Positions 5,271-7,323 of a stretch of 7,323 nt of DNA are shown piece by piece. Positions within the stretch are counted from its first letter, which is position 1, and every line of letters starts with the position of its first letter. Source of the stretch: Candidatus Saccharimonadales bacterium. Its GTDB lineage: Bacteria > Patescibacteriota > Saccharimonadia > Saccharimonadales > Saccharimonadaceae. The position numbers were made by a program, and so were the translations under genes. The stretch lies in the NCBI GenBank assembly GCA_030145955.1, contig JASLCR010000075.1, positions 1 through 7,323 on the forward strand. The letters run 5' to 3'. The notes below the pieces were generated by a model that was given only the letters and a program-made list of their open reading frames with translations, had not been told where the DNA came from and did not search any database.

Positions 5271-6005
5271 CTATCGTATCCCCAGCTGCGTCGACCACAA
5301 TTCACCGGCAAGCGGCCATGCATTAAACTTACATCCCTGAAGATTAATCGACTGCTGCTGCATCACCGGAGCAAGCTGCCCAGATCCACCGCAGGATTGA
5401 TGATCATGCCCAAGCCAGTGGCCAACTTCATGATTGATCACCATGTGCCGATATTCGCGTAGGCTGCCCCCAGCATTGTTCCATGAAGGCGTTGCGCCGA
5501 GCCAGCGATCTTGATTAATCACCACGTAACGACCGGCTCGACAACTATAGTCAGCACTACAGCCGCTAGAAAACGTCGGCAGCTGATTCGCTTCAGCAAG
5601 TACCAGAGTAAACTGCCCGCCCGATTTCACCTCTATAAACTTTACATTCATCCGCGCCCAGCCACGTGCACTATTAAGTGTCTCATTCGCTTCCGCCTTA
5701 AATTCCGCCAAACTCGTCCTGATCATGCCGCGAGTAGTTACATCATAGGTAACCGTCATCGTTGTGCTCCTCTTTTGCGCAGCACTACTCTGCGCAGCTT
5801 GTTGCTCAAGCTGGATCTGTTTTATAAGCCATTTCGGCTGCTCAATTTTCGGTAATGCAATGCCCTCGAGCGCCTTATTAAAGGTCTGCATATCAGTTTC
5901 GGCAAGCTTGTTAATATCACTAGTTGCAAATACTGGCTGCACACTACCCGCCAGCACCGTAAGAGCCAAGATCCCGCTTGCTACCACCCTAGTAAAATGC
6001 TTCAT
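5271..6005 (-). CDS. Secreted metzincin-type zinc metallopeptidase (DUF3152-like)
   Basis: Counting from the ATG at 6005 (244 residues), a signal peptide covers residues 1-27: basic KHFTR, a hydrophobic core, and a PVFA-TS cut site. The C-terminal half carries HEVGHWLGHDH at 192-202, the HExxHxxGxxH zinc motif of metzincins, with Glu193 catalytic. APVMQQQS about 10 residues later is a candidate Met-turn. Four cysteines (149, 155, 205, 225) suggest two disulfides, fitting export. The overall form matches DUF3152-type proteins known from actinobacteria. Residues 30-85 are a Gln/Ala-rich linker that may act as a propeptide. An in-frame ATG at 6011 exists, but a perfect TATAAT at 6013-6018 would start transcription at about 6005, so the second ATG and leaderless translation are favoured. 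The next gene follows without a gap. Confidence 0.87.
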   Translation of the reverse strand: MKHFTRVVASGILALTVLAGSVQPVFATSDINKLAETDMQTFNKALEGIALPKIEQPKWLIKQIQLEQQAAQSSAAQKRSTTMTVTYDVTTRGMIRTSLAEFKAEANETLNSARGWARMNVKFIEVKSGGQFTLVLAEANQLPTFSSGCSADYSCRAGRYVVINQDRWLGATPSWNNAGGSLREYRHMVINHEVGHWLGHDHQSCGGSGQLAPVMQQQSINLQGCKFNAWPLAGELWSTQLGIR

Positions 6006-6012
6006 TAGCATT

Positions 6013-6018
6013 ATTATA
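6013..6018 (-). promoter_or_regulatory. -10 box for the metzincin operon
   Basis: A perfect TATAAT on the minus strand ends 7 nt before the ATG at 6005. No convincing -35 is seen at 16-18 nt, and no Shine-Dalgarno lies between, so a leaderless mRNA starting at or next to the ATG is predicted. Confidence 0.45.
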
Positions 6019-6040
6019 CTACGTGCAGTAACTATTGAGG

Positions 6041-6103
6041 ATAAAGAAAGAGCCTCTCTTGTTCGGAGAGACTCTTTCTAATTCGACATCGTGCTAGTTT
6101 TCC
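6041..6103 (-). repeat. Degenerate copy of 5S rRNA 3' end plus terminator (direct repeat, copy A)
   Basis: The 24 nt at 6080-6103 match 6860-6883 at 21 positions; they share AATTCG and CGTGCTAGTTT as blocks. In copy B this is the 3' end of the 5S gene. The match continues into the hairpin: AAAGAGCCTC, TTCGGA and CTCTTT occur in both copies in the same order. The orientation is direct and the offset is 780 bp. The last codons and TAG of the 159-residue protein fall inside copy A. Confidence 0.75.
6043..6079 (-). terminator. Intrinsic terminator behind the 159-residue protein gene
   Basis: A 14-bp stem (6045-6058 with 6066-6079, one wobble on the minus strand) around a 7-nt loop is followed by TT-A-T. 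It lies 14 nt past the stop codon at 6094. Together with its flank it resembles the rRNA operon terminator at 6822-6857. Confidence 0.8.
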
Positions 6104-6573
6104 TTGGAATGATAAGCTTTTCGAGCAGCAGTCATCTTCTCAACCACGCTGTCGGCATGCTCAGACGCAAGTCCACCAAGACGCTTTGCTGCTAAAGAAG
6201 TAATGAGTGCAGCGGCCTTCTCGCTATTCTCTGGCTTGAAATTATGCTGAGCTCCATTACGTTTAACACTAGCTTCAGCAAAAAGAGGCTCAGCTTCATC
6301 GCCATCTATACGTTCAATATCCGCCCTATACACTCCAGAAGAGGCACGGACGTCAACCTGTGATTCAGCCCACTTACCTCCATCTCCTTCCTCGGAACGA
6401 TAATGAATAGTGAGACCATCACGCCGATCGACGTTAGCAGCTCTCCTAATCTCATGATTATCTACTTCCTTAAGGTTCGCATAGCCAAGACCTGTAGGCA
6501 AGCCAACATCATGAACAAAATCAGTTGCCTTTTCTAGTTGTTCCTGCGCTTTGATTGGATTGTGTTCACTCAT
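6094..6573 (-). CDS. Hypothetical soluble protein, 159 residues
   Basis: I do not recognise this family. It is acidic-to-neutral and hydrophilic, with no signal peptide or membrane helix. The N-terminal part (1-45) looks helical (KAQEQLEKATDFVHDV). The middle (50-112) has alternating strand-like patches (GLTIHYRSEEG, SQVDVRASSGVYRADIERIDG). The C-terminal part (115-155) is an Ala-rich helix pair (SEKAAALITSLAAKRLGG...SVVEKMTAARKAY). ATG at 6573 has AAGGA (6584-6588) 10 nt upstream and its own consensus promoter. Its last codons (KEN) and TAG lie in a sequence homologous to the 3' end of 5S rRNA, so its 3' terminus was apparently fused to, or inserted at, a duplicated rRNA end. It lies between two direct repeats downstream of the rRNA operon, which suggests an acquired gene. 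Confidence 0.75.
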   Translation of the reverse strand: MSEHNPIKAQEQLEKATDFVHDVGLPTGLGYANLKEVDNHEIRRAANVDRRDGLTIHYRSEEGDGGKWAESQVDVRASSGVYRADIERIDGDEAEPLFAEASVKRNGAQHNFKPENSEKAAALITSLAAKRLGGLASEHADSVVEKMTAARKAYHSKEN

Positions 6574-6613
6574 TGTGGGGGTGTCCTTTTTGTTTTTATT
6601 AGACTATAGATTA

Positions 6614-6642
6614 ACATTAGCATATGCATTATGTTTTGTCAA
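6614..6642 (-). promoter_or_regulatory. Promoter of the 159-residue protein gene
   Basis: Consensus TTGACA (6637-6642), a 17-nt spacer and TAATGT (6614-6619) with a TGC extended -10, predicting a start near 6607 and a leader of about 34 nt. The 12 nt TGTTGACAAAAC around the -35 are identical to those of the KGG gene promoter. Confidence 0.7.
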
Positions 6643-6663
6643 CACCTACAGAGGTGGTTTAGG

Positions 6664-6802
6664 GTCTGGGGTATCTGAAATGGCCGGCAAAAGTGGCGGC
6701 GGGTATCCTGACTGGTCGAGGATGTCTGACTGTAGGGAGTTCCGCAGACCACAGAGATAGCCGGCGATACTTTTGCACGCGGCATTTCAGCAGCCCCAGG
6801 AC
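6664..6802. repeat. Long imperfect inverted repeat (fold-back element)
   Basis: Arms 6664-6717 and 6747-6802 are inverted copies with a 29-nt loop. Exact blocks pair in order: CTGGGG with CCCCAG (6666-6671/6794-6799), CTGAAATG with CATTTCAG (6675-6682/6783-6790), GCAAAAGT with ACTTTTGC (about 6687-6694/6769-6776), TATC with GATA, and TGGTC with GACCA (6713-6717/6747-6751). It is visibly more GC-rich than its AT-rich flanks and has no credible gene. It may be a miniature inverted-repeat element or a structured RNA. It fills most of the gap between the 159-residue protein promoter and the rRNA terminator. Confidence 0.7.
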
Positions 6803-6821
6803 TTTTGCTTCTTTTGGTCAC

Positions 6822-6857
6822 AAAAGAAAAAGAGCCTCCTATTCGGAAGCTCTTTTT
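6822..6857 (-). terminator. rRNA operon terminator
   Basis: AAAAAGAGC (6827-6835) pairs with GCTCTTTTT (6849-6857), with an inner TCC/GGA stem across one mismatch and a 5-nt loop. On the minus strand the tail is T5-C-T4 just downstream of 5S. Its flank and loop recur in the copy at 6041-6103. Confidence 0.85.
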
Positions 6858-6861
6858 ATAA

Positions 6862-6970
6862 TTCGGCACCGTGCTAGTTTCCCACTTGTGGCAGTATAAT
6901 CGCCGCTGAAGAGCTTAACTGCTGTGTTCGGAATGAGAACAGGTGTTTCCTCTTCGCCATGGGCACCGAA
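6862..6970 (-). rRNA. rrf: 5S ribosomal RNA
   Basis: On the minus strand the gene carries the conserved core: CCATGGCGAAGAGGAAACAC, then CATTCCGAACACAG, then AGTTAAGCTCTTCAGCG. Helix I closes fully: TTCGGTGCC (6970-6962) pairs with GGTGCCGAA (6870-6862) over 9 bp with two wobbles, which sets both ends and a length of 109 nt, slightly short for a 5S. The terminator follows within 5 nt. A leader segment upstream (7022-7034) can compete for the 5' strand of helix I. Confidence 0.92.
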
Positions 6971-7199
6971 GTAAGGCTTTAGGCGCTTTTTCGCTCCTAT
7001 CATGTCAGGAGTGGGCCAAAACCTTGCTTCGGTGTCGATGACACTTTGCACGGATTAGTGATGTACGAATCTCAATTTTTCTAGAGATTGACAGTGGTGT
7101 TTGCACACCAATTACTAGTTAAGTCTGTCGTCCGACCTTTATGGGGTCGGAAACCTAGATTGAACACACAAAAAATGTGACAATCTAGATTCATAAAAA
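6971..7199 (-). other. 23S-5S internal transcribed spacer without tRNA
   Basis: The spacer is about 229 nt and has no tRNA gene. Several hairpins are visible: CTAGATTG/CAATCTAG with an added CACA/TGTG (7155-7188) just after 23S; CCGACC/GGTCGG (7132-7150); GGTGT/ACACC on the plus strand with a 4-nt loop (7096-7109); AATCTC/GAGATT (7068-7089); and GTGTC/GACAC (7033-7043). A 13-bp long-range pairing with one mismatch joins 7022-7034 to 6964-6976 across the 5S 5' end. These are probably RNase processing structures. Confidence 0.75.
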
Positions 7200-7323
7200 G
7201 GCAATGGGACTGTTAGTATGCTTCAGCTACATGCATTACTGCACTTCTACCTTGCACCTATCAAACAGATCGTCTATCTGTGTCCTCATAGGGAAATCTC
7301 ATCTTGAAGTTGGCTTCGCGCTT
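7200..7323 (-). rRNA. rrl: 23S ribosomal RNA, 3' end (partial)
   Basis: On the minus strand the conserved 3'-terminal 23S sequence is present: GAAGCCAACTTCAAGATGAG, then GATAGGTGCAAGGTAGAAGT, then GCAGTAATGCATGTAGCTGA. The end is placed at CATTGCC (to 7200), the expected 3' strand of the 23S terminal helix, just before a T-run. The 5' part lies beyond the right edge. Confidence 0.95.

Noticed and set aside
6639..6899. Open frames on both strands across the fold-back element (76 and 68 codons)
   Set aside because: They run through an inverted repeat, the rRNA terminator and the 5S gene, have no ribosome sites, and the peptides look like translated repeat.
6839..7051. 70-codon minus-strand frame over the 5S gene
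   Set aside because: It covers the 5S rRNA almost entirely; the RNA gene explains the sequence.
6971..7199. Possible tRNA in the 23S-5S spacer
   Set aside because: Hairpins are present, but no TTCRA T-loop with acceptor pairing and no anticodon arm of the right geometry were found.
1..7323. Recoded UGA (Gly or Trp) genetic code
   Set aside because: The LPXTG gene ends cleanly at TGA next to the rpsA promoter, and conserved Trp and Gly positions use TGG and GGN codons.
1..7323. CRISPR array, transposase or recombinase gene
   Set aside because: No regularly spaced repeats and no DDE, tyrosine or serine recombinase motifs are visible in any frame, so the repeat-bounded block at 6041-6885 has no mobility gene of its own.

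Overview
The window looks like a chromosomal segment of a Candidatus Saccharibacteria (TM7) / Patescibacteria member. This is an inference from the compact IF-2 (a single short N-terminal domain directly before the G domain), the four-domain S1 protein next to infB, an LPXTG-type surface protein, a ROK kinase without the usual zinc loop, and many small host-less proteins. UGA is used as a stop and Trp is TGG, so the Gly-UGA code of Gracilibacteria/SR1 is not in use. No taxonomic search could be run.

Layout: positions 1-2084 (minus strand) hold the 5' part of infB, cut by the window edge, preceded by rpsA with its own sigma70-type promoter. The -35 of that promoter overlaps the stop codon of the next gene upstream, a small LPXTG surface protein (2198-2632, minus). 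A divergent intergenic region follows, then a plus-strand pair 2730-3987: a ROK-family sugar kinase overlapping a small HExxH/zinc-ribbon protein, closed by a bidirectional hairpin at 3973-4002. The rest is minus strand: a KGG-repeat stress-type protein with an elaborate leader (4021-4236), an intergenic region with a likely plus-strand small RNA (4429-4510), a tight two-gene operon of a secreted DUF3152-like metzincin and a membrane-anchored helical protein (4533-6005), a 159-residue orphan protein (6094-6573), a 140-bp fold-back element (6664-6802), and the end of the rRNA operon: terminator, 5S rRNA, a tRNA-free spacer, and the 3' end of 23S rRNA running off the right edge.

How it fits together: the two ends are core translation machinery (IF-2, S1, rRNA) and the middle is accessory. 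Three proteins in the middle are predicted at the cell surface or outside it (LPXTG protein, metzincin, its membrane partner), which would suit an episymbiont's contact with a host cell, but no function there is proven.

The most unusual signals are: (1) a second, degenerate copy of the 5S 3' end plus its terminator, 780 bp away, so that a protein gene lies between two direct repeats of an RNA-gene end; (2) the KGG gene leader, which combines a strong promoter, a 20-codon leader ORF ending on the TAATG start, a terminator-like hairpin inside that ORF, and a repeat of the hairpin arm across the Shine-Dalgarno; (3) the small-RNA unit at 4429-4510; (4) the fold-back element.
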